This document shows, one piece after another, positions 24,826 through 32,240 of a stretch of DNA of 50,160 nt (its first letter is position 1; each line of letters begins with the position of its first letter). Source of the stretch: Chloroflexota bacterium (GTDB taxonomy: Bacteria; Chloroflexota; Anaerolineae; Anaerolineales; Anaerolineaceae); contig JAMCRR010000037.1 of NCBI GenBank assembly GCA_023381565.1, positions 1-50,160 on the forward strand. Reading direction: 5' to 3'. The notes below the pieces were generated by a model. It was given only the letters and a program-made list of their open reading frames with translations. It was not told the DNA's origin and made no database searches. The translations under genes were made by a program, and so were the position numbers.

Positions 24826-25748
24826 TTAAGCGCCTCCAGGAACGCAGCCAGATCGCTGATCTGGTTGGCAGATAAACCCAGGCTGGGCATGTGGACGCCC
24901 GGTTTAATGACCTGAGGGTTGTCGATCCAGATTTCGAGGTTAGCCTGCGTATTTTCCGCGGCGCCCGCGGCAATCGTCTCTCGGGTGGATACATAGGTCA
25001 GGTTAGGGCCAACCGTCCCTTTTGCAGTAGTGCCTGCGATGGTATGGCATTGGGCGCAGGTTAGCTCGGTGAAAAGCTTAGCTCCGGCGCCGGCCGCGCC
25101 GGTTGTGGGAATGGTGGGGATGGCTGCTTGCTGCTTTACCCAGGCGTCAAAATTCTGTGGTTCCTCCACGATCACGCGTATGCGCATCCAGGCATGTGCG
25201 GTTCCGCAGTATTCCACGCAGCTCCCCAAATAGGTCCCCACTTGATCGGCTTGTATGTACATATAAGCCGGGCGGCCCGGGGTTGCATCCAACTTTTGGC
25301 CGAGCTGAGGGACCCAAAATGAATGGATCACGTCAGCTGAAGTCACTTCTGTCACGAACTTTTGGCCCTTAGGTAAGTGGAGCTCGTTGGCCGTTACCAC
25401 CCCCAGCTTGGGGTAGCGAAACTCCCACCACCATTGATGACCCACAATCATCAGGTCTGGAGCCTCGTTTACGGGAATGTTGGGAGCCACTCTATACATC
25501 GTGAAGATTGTATAGATGAGAATTCCCCCAAGCAAAACAGCCGGGCTTACCGTCCAAAAGAGCTCCAGCCTCCTCACGCCAAAGATCTGGCGAGGTTCAG
25601 GCTCGTCTTTCCGGGCCCGGAATCGAATAGAGGAATAGACCACCAGGACCGTGACCAGGAGAAGAATAATGGCGCCGATGATCAGTACAACAGTGAACAG
25701 ACTCCTGATATCAGACGCAGCACCTGAGATGGGTTGAAATGGTAACAT
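24822..25748 (-). CDS. coxB: Cytochrome c oxidase subunit II with cytochrome c domain (caa3 type)
   Basis: Receives electrons and passes them through CuA to subunit I. The 308 residues have two N-terminal membrane helices (about 14-42 and 62-85), a cupredoxin domain with the CuA motif CVEYCGTAHAWM, and a C-terminal mono-haem cytochrome c domain with CAQCH and a distal Met in HMPSLG. The attached c domain defines the caa3 type. AAAGGGG precedes the ATG. It is the first gene of a seven-gene operon ending with cytochrome b/c. Confidence 0.96.
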   Translation of the reverse strand: MLPFQPISGAASDIRSLFTVVLIIGAIILLLVTVLVVYSSIRFRARKDEPEPRQIFGVRRLELFWTVSPAVLLGGILIYTIFTMYRVAPNIPVNEAPDLMIVGHQWWWEFRYPKLGVVTANELHLPKGQKFVTEVTSADVIHSFWVPQLGQKLDATPGRPAYMYIQADQVGTYLGSCVEYCGTAHAWMRIRVIVEEPQNFDAWVKQQAAIPTIPTTGAAGAGAKLFTELTCAQCHTIAGTTAKGTVGPNLTYVSTRETIAAGAAENTQANLEIWIDNPQVIKPGVHMPSLGLSANQISDLAAFLEALK

Positions 25749-25986
25749 TCGTCCCCTTTACCATAAACTGTTGGATAAACCTCTTTTCATCCTATCGAAT
25801 GATCGGATGAGTGTATGTACAATCTCCACCAAAGAATTGAGGTTATTATTTAATGATGAATAATATAAATATCCCGAATCAGCTTATTTATGAGGGTCTT
25901 GTTCGACAAATTTACCCCGATGGTTTATCGTCAAACTTTTTACGGTATTTGAACTCATCTACATTCAGGATTATAGCATGAAATAT

Positions 25987-26745
25987 TTAAATTGAAAGTG
26001 GGGAAAACCATAAAGAGATACCGGTCTCTCTCCCCCAATACTTCCTCAGTTCCTCTCTCATTTTGGAAAGATCAGGCCAAAATGTGCTGATCTGAGAGGC
26101 ATAGGTTGAGATGGCTGCTTGCCAGTTTTCCAATCCGGCATGAGAGACCGGATAGACCACCCGCTCCCACCCCTGGGGAACAACCTCCGCAATTTTGTTC
26201 ACCTTCTGCACTGCATAGGGATAATCCGCGTAATACCCCAGATTTTTCACCCGACAGCGCACGGCTTCGTTTTCGGCAGCTTGCCTCGTCAGGCGGTGGT
26301 CGATATGCCCCCCCAGTGTCAGGGGCGACACTAGCCGCACCCCGGCGGGCAGTTCGTGGGCGAGGGTCTCGGCAAGCATCTCGATCAGGCTGTTTTCACC
26401 GCGGGAGACCTCTGCGAAGAGGTCGCTCTCCCTGCCAATTACCGGCTGCCGGCTGTCTGGAAGGGTGCGGTAAATGCAATCGGGGATGGCAAAATGCCGC
26501 CAGCTGGCGCCGAGGATCTGGCAGGCTTTGCGGTCTTCTTCGCGGCGAGATTGAACCGCCTCAGCCCCAACTCTCCAGCGGTGGTGCAGCTCTTGTGCAA
26601 ATGGGGTGAACGGCAGCGAGGGAGGATCGCCGGCGCAGATCGTCCAGATCTCAACCCGCTCGCCGGTCTGGATTTGTTCCCAGATCAAGCCTCCGCACGA
26701 TAAGATGGCATCATCGAGGTGGGGAGAAAGATAGCACCAATCCAT
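25987..26745 (-). CDS. PIG-L family deacetylase
   Basis: Zinc-dependent N-deacetylase of the LmbE/PIG-L family; substrates are N-acetylglucosamine conjugates in known members, unknown here. The 252 residues start with the zinc motif SPHLDDAILSCGG and have the second His pair in GGHIDHRL (about residue 138). The ATG at 26745 places the motif eight residues in, as is usual, and lies twelve bases after a TATGGT -10 box; no Shine-Dalgarno is present. An upstream ATG is possible. It is divergent from the Thr/Pro-repeat gene. Confidence 0.85.
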   Translation of the reverse strand: MDWCYLSPHLDDAILSCGGLIWEQIQTGERVEIWTICAGDPPSLPFTPFAQELHHRWRVGAEAVQSRREEDRKACQILGASWRHFAIPDCIYRTLPDSRQPVIGRESDLFAEVSRGENSLIEMLAETLAHELPAGVRLVSPLTLGGHIDHRLTRQAAENEAVRCRVKNLGYYADYPYAVQKVNKIAEVVPQGWERVVYPVSHAGLENWQAAISTYASQISTFWPDLSKMREELRKYWGRETGISLWFSPLSI

Positions 26746-26757
26746 GGTTACAGTTTT

Positions 26758-26786
26758 ACCATACATCATTCCATTTTACTTGTCAC
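26758..26786 (-). promoter_or_regulatory. Candidate promoter of the PIG-L gene
   Basis: On the minus strand GTGACA (26786-26781), 17-base spacer, TATGGT (26763-26758). The ATG at 26745 follows after twelve bases, giving a leader of about six. Confidence 0.4.
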
Positions 26787-26835
26787 TCTCGATTGCTGGT
26801 GTTATCATGAAGAACGACTTGGAGGAAGCCTTTCA

Positions 26836-27288
26836 ATGCGGATGATGATTGCAGGACAGGCTCGCAGACGGGTCATTCTGCTGGCGATCATTTTGGCAAC
26901 CCTGCCCTGCTATTTTCTGGGTTGGGTTGCATTAAGAGTCGGGGCAGCCACGCGGCAAAGCGCAACCGATACTCCAACGCCAACCATGACGGTTACGGCT
27001 ACAGCCACGTTTACCGCAACGGCAACCTTCACTGCGACTGCTTCGGCAACTCCCACGGCAACCTCGACCCTGACCGCCACACCTGCTCCGACACTCACCG
27101 AGACACCCTCCCTAACACCGAGCCCGACCGTGACCCTCAGCCCAACGCTCACTGATACGCCCACCCCAACCGAGACGGCGACGCTTACCCCAGAGCCGCC
27201 AACTGCAACACCGCTTCCTCCTACGCCAACCGATACCGCCACTCCCATTCCGCCAACCGCCCCATTGGATGCGACCCCCACAAAATAA
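26836..27288 (+). CDS. Membrane-anchored Thr/Pro-repeat protein
   Basis: A 150-residue protein with a basic head, one membrane helix or uncleaved signal (VILLAIILATLPCYFLGWVAL, given here as about residues 12-32) and about 110 residues of Thr, Pro, Ala and Glu in short repeats such as TATATFTA and TPTPTETATLTP. There is no folded domain, so it is probably a surface spacer or glycosylated stalk. Such linkers are common in Anaerolineae. GGAGGAAG precedes the ATG. It is followed after 45 bases by a solute-binding lipoprotein gene, which also has a Thr/Pro-rich N-terminus. Confidence 0.72.
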   Translation: MRMMIAGQARRRVILLAIILATLPCYFLGWVALRVGAATRQSATDTPTPTMTVTATATFTATATFTATASATPTATSTLTATPAPTLTETPSLTPSPTVTLSPTLTDTPTPTETATLTPEPPTATPLPPTPTDTATPIPPTAPLDATPTK

Positions 27289-27333
27289 GGCCGCCAACCT
27301 CCGACCCTTTGCAGCGTTTTCGATCACGCATTT

Positions 27334-28650
27334 ATGAAATCACCTCTCGTCATTCTGGCAACTGCCCTATCTGCGCTGGCTTTAACCGCCTGCACGCTGC
27401 CATTTTTCCCAAATCAGGCTCTTCCTACGGTAGAGCCTTCACCCACCGGGATTTATGCCCCGGTGGTGAGCACCCCCACAGTTGATCAAGCCCAGGCTAC
27501 CCCCAGCCCTCAAGAGACCTCCTCAGCCTCCAATACGCTGACGATCTGGCTCCCGCCGAGGTTTAATCCCGATACGGACAGCCCGGCGGGGAAATTGTTG
27601 CGAGAACGCCTGAAAGCATTCATGGTCGAGAACCCGGGGGTGCTCATTAATATTCGTATAAAGGCCGAATCTGGGCCCGCCAGCCTCTTGGAGGCATTAA
27701 CTGCCGCTAGTGCGGCTGCTCCTGGGGCTCTTCCCGATCTGGTTGCCCTTTCAAACCAGGATCTGGAGGTTGCAGCTCTAAAGGGATTGCTCACGCCTTT
27801 CGACGGCCTGACCTCCCTCCCGGATGACCCGGATTGGTATGCTTATGCACGTAACCTGGGGCTTATCCAGGGGAGCACCTTCGGCCTTCCCTTCTCAGGC
27901 GATGCCTTGCTGATGGTCTACCGGACGGAACGCATCCCGACCCCGCCTGCAGATTGGGCAGCCATCATGCAATCGTCTGCACCGGTCAGCTTCCCCGCAG
28001 ATGATCCGCTGGCGCTGATGACTCTGGCTCTGTACCGCTCCGCGGGCGGGCTGGTCATCGATTCTCAGGGGCGCCCTTCGATCTCGGCGGAGCCTCTTGC
28101 CAAGGTGTTGGGGTTGTATTCCGAAGGCAGTCAGAAGGGAGCATTCCCCACTTCGATCCAGCAATTTGAAACGGACACGCAGGCCTGGGAAGCGTATCGC
28201 GAGCAGAAAGCCCAGGTTGCGGTCACCTGGGTATCGCGGTATCTGAACGAGGCGCCGCAGGGGTCCAACGCCATCCTGCTGCCGCCGGTTGGCGCCACAT
28301 CGCTGACTCTCGCTGAGGGCTGGCTGTGGGGCATAGCCACGCCGCATGCTGATAAGCGCGAGCTGAGCGCAAAACTGGCTGCTTATTTAGTCAATTCCGA
28401 TTTCCTGGCCAAATGGACAGAAGCCGCCGGCCTCTTGCCGACACGCCCGGCAGCCTTGGCTGCCTGGTCAAACTCGGACATGCAATCCATATTAAGCCAG
28501 GTCGCCCTCTCGGCCGAAGCTTGCCCGACGTATGATGTGCTGGGAAGCCTGGCAAGCGTTATGAAAGATGCTGCACTGTCTGCGCTGAAAGGGCAGGGCG
28601 ATCCGGCTCAGATAGCCCAATCAGCCGCAGACCGCTTAAAAGGACCTTGA
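27334..28650 (+). CDS. Extracellular solute-binding lipoprotein
   Basis: A 438-residue family 1 solute-binding protein. The signal peptide ends in LTAC with the lipid-modified C20. A short Pro/Thr linker follows, then the two-lobed binding fold starting at NTLTIWLPP, with typical VALSNQDLEVAALKGLLTPFDGL and AYREQKAQVAVTWVSRYL. Such proteins usually bind sugars for ABC importers, but no permease or ATPase gene is near; the next genes encode a small membrane protein and an MFS transporter. The ligand is unknown and it may act with a remote transporter or as a sensor. Confidence 0.86.
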   Translation: MKSPLVILATALSALALTACTLPFFPNQALPTVEPSPTGIYAPVVSTPTVDQAQATPSPQETSSASNTLTIWLPPRFNPDTDSPAGKLLRERLKAFMVENPGVLINIRIKAESGPASLLEALTAASAAAPGALPDLVALSNQDLEVAALKGLLTPFDGLTSLPDDPDWYAYARNLGLIQGSTFGLPFSGDALLMVYRTERIPTPPADWAAIMQSSAPVSFPADDPLALMTLALYRSAGGLVIDSQGRPSISAEPLAKVLGLYSEGSQKGAFPTSIQQFETDTQAWEAYREQKAQVAVTWVSRYLNEAPQGSNAILLPPVGATSLTLAEGWLWGIATPHADKRELSAKLAAYLVNSDFLAKWTEAAGLLPTRPAALAAWSNSDMQSILSQVALSAEACPTYDVLGSLASVMKDAALSALKGQGDPAQIAQSAADRLKGP

Positions 28651-28661
28651 TCGAGGCTGCT

Positions 28662-28988
28662 ATGAAACCAGAGCGATTTTCAAATCAAGCACAGATATGG
28701 GGCGCAATCCTCTCTCGCCCGGTGTGGGGGAAGATCATCCTGGCTGTGGTGGTAGTCTTGATCGTGGGTGCTCTGGCATGGAGCGGATTGGTCCAGGCGT
28801 ACCCGGCGCTTAGCGGCGCCACACCCGCTGCGCAGGCCGGTATTGCAGCCATCACGCCGACCCCAACGATCGATCCTGTACTGGTGGCAAACCAGTCCCA
28901 GACGAATGGGGTCATTGTCGGCGGAGTGTTTCTCGTATTGATCATTATTGGGGGGACGTTAATCACCATCCGCAGGAAACCTCACTAA
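28662..28988 (+). CDS. Small two-helix membrane protein
   Basis: Function not recognised. The 108 residues have a membrane helix at about 25-45 (IILAVVVVLIVGALAWSGL), an external segment with ATPAAQAGIAAITPTPT, and a second helix at about 80-100 (GVIVGGVFLVLIIIGGTLIT) before a basic tail. The ATG at 28662 is preferred over a TTG at 28647 that overlaps the lipoprotein gene. Its stop codon abuts the MFS start, so it is in the same operon. Confidence 0.68.
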   Translation: MKPERFSNQAQIWGAILSRPVWGKIILAVVVVLIVGALAWSGLVQAYPALSGATPAAQAGIAAITPTPTIDPVLVANQSQTNGVIVGGVFLVLIIIGGTLITIRRKPH

Positions 28989-30242
28989 ATGTTTTCGCTC
29001 CTCCGGCCTTTTCGACTGGCGGCGCGGAGCTACCCACCGCAGTTCTGGCTGCTTTTCTGGGGTCAGATCATCAGCACGATCGGGGCAAGCATGATCTGGC
29101 CGTTTTTGATGATTTATGTCAGCGGACGGCTCACGCTGCCTCTCACAGCGGTAGCCAGTTTAATGACCCTGAATGCTGCCTGGGGATTGATTTTTTCGTT
29201 CGTTGCCGGACCGGCTGCCGATACCCTGGGGCGGAAATGGGTGATGGTGATCAGCCTGGCGGTGAATGGGATTGGCTACCTGTTTATGAGCCGGGCGGAG
29301 ACTTTCGCCCAGTTCGCGCTGTTGATGAGTCTCTCGGGTGCGTTCAACCCCCTTTTCCGGGTTGGCGCCGACGCCATGATGGCCGACCTGATTCCTCCCC
29401 ACGAGCGTGCAGATGCCTACTCGCTTTTGCGCATGAGCAATAATGTGGGGGTTGCCCTGGGACCTGCGGTGGGGGGCTTTATAGCCTCCTCTTCTTATAC
29501 CGTGGCTTTTTTCTGCGCCGCAGCCGGGATGATCACCTATAGCCTGTTGCTGGTTCTGCGTGCACATGAAACCCTGCCGAAGAAAGCGGTCCCCGTGAAG
29601 GTCGGCGACGCGTTTGCCGGATATGGCAGGATCTTTCGAGATAAACCTTTTATTGCTTTCACCTTGACGTTTACCCTGACCCAGATGTGCGCCTCTCTGA
29701 TCTGGGTATTGATGGCGGTCTATGCCAAACAGAACTATGGTGTCATGGAAAGCCAATATGGGTTTATCCCAACCACCAATGCCTTAATGGTCGTCTTCCT
29801 GCAGATTGCTGTAACGCGCATCACTAAGAGACACCCGCCATTGAAAGCTCTGGCGGTCGGGTCGATCTTCTATGCCATCGGGGTGGGCAGCGTGGCTTTT
29901 GGCAGGAATTTTTGGGGCTTTTGGTTCAGTATGGTGATTATCAGCATCGGGGAGTTGATTCTCATTCCCACATCGACCACCTATGCCGCCAACCAGGCGC
30001 CCTCCGAGTACAGGGGGCGTTATATGTCGGTGTATGGCCTGACCTGGGGAGTGGCCACCGGAATTGCCCCGGTGTTGGGTGGGTTCCTCAGCGACAACCT
30101 TGGCCCGAAGACGACCTGGTATGGAGGGTTTCTCATCGGGTTGGCCAGTGTGATTGGTTTTCTTGTGCTTTCGCGAGTATTCCCACCTCGCCGCGAGCAG
30201 CCACTCGTGGTGCAGCCGGCAATCGAGGAATCGGCAGAATAA
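28989..30242 (+). CDS. MFS transporter
   Basis: Major facilitator of 417 residues with twelve predicted membrane helices. The loop 2-3 signature appears as GPAADTLGRKWVM, and FNPLFRVGADAMMADL and GVALGPAVGGFIA are typical of the drug/proton antiporter group. The substrate cannot be told. It begins immediately after the stop codon of the small membrane gene, so it is co-translated with it. Confidence 0.88.
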   Translation: MFSLLRPFRLAARSYPPQFWLLFWGQIISTIGASMIWPFLMIYVSGRLTLPLTAVASLMTLNAAWGLIFSFVAGPAADTLGRKWVMVISLAVNGIGYLFMSRAETFAQFALLMSLSGAFNPLFRVGADAMMADLIPPHERADAYSLLRMSNNVGVALGPAVGGFIASSSYTVAFFCAAAGMITYSLLLVLRAHETLPKKAVPVKVGDAFAGYGRIFRDKPFIAFTLTFTLTQMCASLIWVLMAVYAKQNYGVMESQYGFIPTTNALMVVFLQIAVTRITKRHPPLKALAVGSIFYAIGVGSVAFGRNFWGFWFSMVIISIGELILIPTSTTYAANQAPSEYRGRYMSVYGLTWGVATGIAPVLGGFLSDNLGPKTTWYGGFLIGLASVIGFLVLSRVFPPRREQPLVVQPAIEESAE

Positions 30243-30329
30243 TCCCCTCACATAATCGTTTGTTGAAATTTCCTCAGATGTATACTATACTATTTTTACC
30301 ATGCTTCAAGGATTTGGGAGCGTATAAAT

Positions 30330-31205
30330 ATGGATTTCGGGGTTGTTTTTCCGCAAATTGAGTTCCCCAGCGACCCGGTTGCCATCCGTGACTATGCCCA
30401 GGCCGTAGAGGGGATGGGTTTTACCTATCTGGTTGCTTACGATCACGTCCTGGGGGCAAATCCCGACCGGCCGGGAGGCTGGCACGGCGCTTATACCTAT
30501 AAAAACTCCTTCCAGGAGATCTTCGTGTTTTTCAGCTACCTGGCGGGAATTACCCAGAAGTTAGGTTTCTTAACCGGGATTATCATCCTGCCGCAACGCC
30601 AGACAGCGCTGGTTGCCAAGCAAGCAGCCACGCTGGATGTCTACTGCGGCGGGCGACTGCGCCTGGGTGTGGGTCTGGGCTGGAACCAGGTGGAATACGA
30701 AGCGCTGGGCCAGGATTTCCATAACCGCGGCCGGCGGATCGAAGAACAGATTGAGGTCTTGCGACTGCTCTTCACGCAGGATCTGGTGACGTATCAGGGT
30801 AAATATCACTCCATCTCCGATGCGGGATTGAACCCAATGCCAATCCAGCGCCCCATCCCGATCTGGTTTGGCGGGTCTGCAGATGCGGCTTTGGAACGAG
30901 CAGCCCGTATTGGGGATGGATGGCTGCCAAATACACCTTCATTCGAAGAGACCCGGCCAGCTCTTGAGAAGATGCAACAATATCTGGAGAAGGCAGGCCG
31001 CACGCGATCTGAGTTCGGGCTGGATGTTCGCCTGGTCTATGGAGAAGGCAAACCGGATGTCTGGATGAGTGAAATTAAACAGTGGCAAGAAGCAGGCGCG
31101 GCGCGGGCATCTATCAATACGATAGGAAGAGGCTTCAGCACGCCTTCCGCTCACCTTAATGCTCTGCAAACCTTTGCCCAGGCAGTGGGTCTTAAACCAT
31201 CATAA
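30330..31205 (+). CDS. LLM-class F420-dependent oxidoreductase
   Basis: A luciferase-like TIM-barrel flavin/F420 enzyme of 291 residues. FGVVFPQIEFPSD at the start, LVAYDHVLGANP, the GRLRLGVGLGWNQVEYEALG segment and IWFGGSADAALERAARIGDGW are typical of the family that uses coenzyme F420. GGGAG precedes the ATG. The substrate is unknown. A small membrane protein follows 14 bases later. Confidence 0.88.
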   Translation: MDFGVVFPQIEFPSDPVAIRDYAQAVEGMGFTYLVAYDHVLGANPDRPGGWHGAYTYKNSFQEIFVFFSYLAGITQKLGFLTGIIILPQRQTALVAKQAATLDVYCGGRLRLGVGLGWNQVEYEALGQDFHNRGRRIEEQIEVLRLLFTQDLVTYQGKYHSISDAGLNPMPIQRPIPIWFGGSADAALERAARIGDGWLPNTPSFEETRPALEKMQQYLEKAGRTRSEFGLDVRLVYGEGKPDVWMSEIKQWQEAGAARASINTIGRGFSTPSAHLNALQTFAQAVGLKPS

Positions 31206-31219
31206 GCAAGGAGACTGAG

Positions 31220-31534
31220 ATGAGCATCGTAAACAACATTGGTTTTATTCTACTCAGTGTTTGGTTGGTTGGCTCCGGGGTGATCGTGATCTTTGGTCTG
31301 GAGTTTCCCAGCCGAAGCCTGGTGATGGCTTTTCTCGCTATCATCGCAGGGATATTGATTCTTTTCAGGATCCGGGATTCCAAGGCTTCCATTAATTTGG
31401 GGATGCTCTTGTTGAGCCTCTGGCTGATGCTTACCGGATTATTTGGTCTGTTCGGGGCGGCATTTCCGGCAGGAACGATCTTTTTGGCTGTCCTCGGTCT
31501 TGGGGCGGGGGTGCTGCTGCTGATTGGCCAATGA
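31220..31534 (+). CDS. Four-helix membrane protein
   Basis: A 104-residue hydrophobic protein with four short helices arranged as an internal duplication: GFILLSVWLVGSGVIVIFGLEFP is echoed by GMLLLSLWLMLTGLFGLFGAAFP (each half about 50 residues). I do not recognise a named function. AAGGAGAC precedes the ATG. It lies 14 bases after the LLM gene, so probably in its operon, and a hairpin follows. Confidence 0.72.
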   Translation: MSIVNNIGFILLSVWLVGSGVIVIFGLEFPSRSLVMAFLAIIAGILILFRIRDSKASINLGMLLLSLWLMLTGLFGLFGAAFPAGTIFLAVLGLGAGVLLLIGQ

Positions 31535-31561
31535 GGGCTCTCTTCGCCCGTTTCAATTTAT

Positions 31562-31595
31562 ACAATCCCCCGGCCTGTTGGGACGGGGGAATTGT
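31562..31595 (+). terminator. Hairpin after the four-helix membrane gene
   Basis: ACAAT-CCCCCG (31562-31572) pairs with CGGGGGAATTGT (31584-31595) with one bulged T, followed by CTTTAA. It may end the LLM unit before the YetF-like gene; the T-run is short. Confidence 0.45.
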
Positions 31596-31615
31596 CTTTA
31601 ACTGGAGAAGCCGTC

Positions 31616-32197
31616 ATGTTTGCACAAATCGTCAATGACATGTTCGTGTTGGGTATTCCGGTCCTGGAAAAAATCCTCCGGCCTTTGATCATCTATCTTT
31701 TCCTGGTGATCGGGTTACGCCTGTCGGGCAAACGTGAGCTGGCCTCATTGAACCCCTTTGACCTGGTGGTCTTGCTTACTCTCTCGAACACCGTTCAGAA
31801 CGCCATCATCGGCAATGATAACTCCGTCACCGGGGGAATTATCGGAGCAACCGCCTTGTTGTTGATCAATTACCTTGTGCTGCGTTTTCTTTACACCAAC
31901 CCCAAAATTGACCGCATTGTGGAAGGAACCCCGGAGCTCCTGGTGGACAAAGGCAAAATCATTCTACCGCAGATGAAAAAGCAGATGATCACGCAGCACG
32001 AATTGGAAATCGCGGCGAACAAACAGGGTTTTATTTCGTTAGATCAAATCGAACGTGCCGAGATCGAACCCGATGGCGCCATCTTTTTTGCCGAAAAAGA
32101 GCCCACCCCCGACGAGGCGCATCACCAGCAGGTCATGGATCGCCTGGACCGGATCGAGCGCCAGTTAGATGCTTTGCGAGGGAGTCAACGAGTATAA
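31616..32197 (+). CDS. DUF421 / YetF family membrane protein
   Basis: A 193-residue protein with three N-terminal membrane helices and a soluble C-terminal alpha/beta domain. The patterns RLSGKRELASLNPFDLVVLLTLSN and VEGTPELLVDKGKI, and the end GAIFFAEKE, are family hallmarks. YetF-like proteins are linked to spore or envelope traits in Bacillus; their function here is unknown. The ATG at 31616 follows GGAGAAG. Confidence 0.87.
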   Translation: MFAQIVNDMFVLGIPVLEKILRPLIIYLFLVIGLRLSGKRELASLNPFDLVVLLTLSNTVQNAIIGNDNSVTGGIIGATALLLINYLVLRFLYTNPKIDRIVEGTPELLVDKGKIILPQMKKQMITQHELEIAANKQGFISLDQIERAEIEPDGAIFFAEKEPTPDEAHHQQVMDRLDRIERQLDALRGSQRV

Positions 32198-32240
32198 ATC
32201 GGACAAACGGATTATTTCACTTATTTCGGATTTTGTAATA

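Noticed and set aside
27000-27260. Possible CRISPR or tandem repeat array
   Set aside because: The repeats are degenerate Thr/Pro codon repeats inside a coding frame, without regular spacers.
26910-27281. Val/Gly-rich minus-strand frame of 123 codons
   Set aside because: Mirror image of the Thr/Pro repeats on the plus strand; no start signal.
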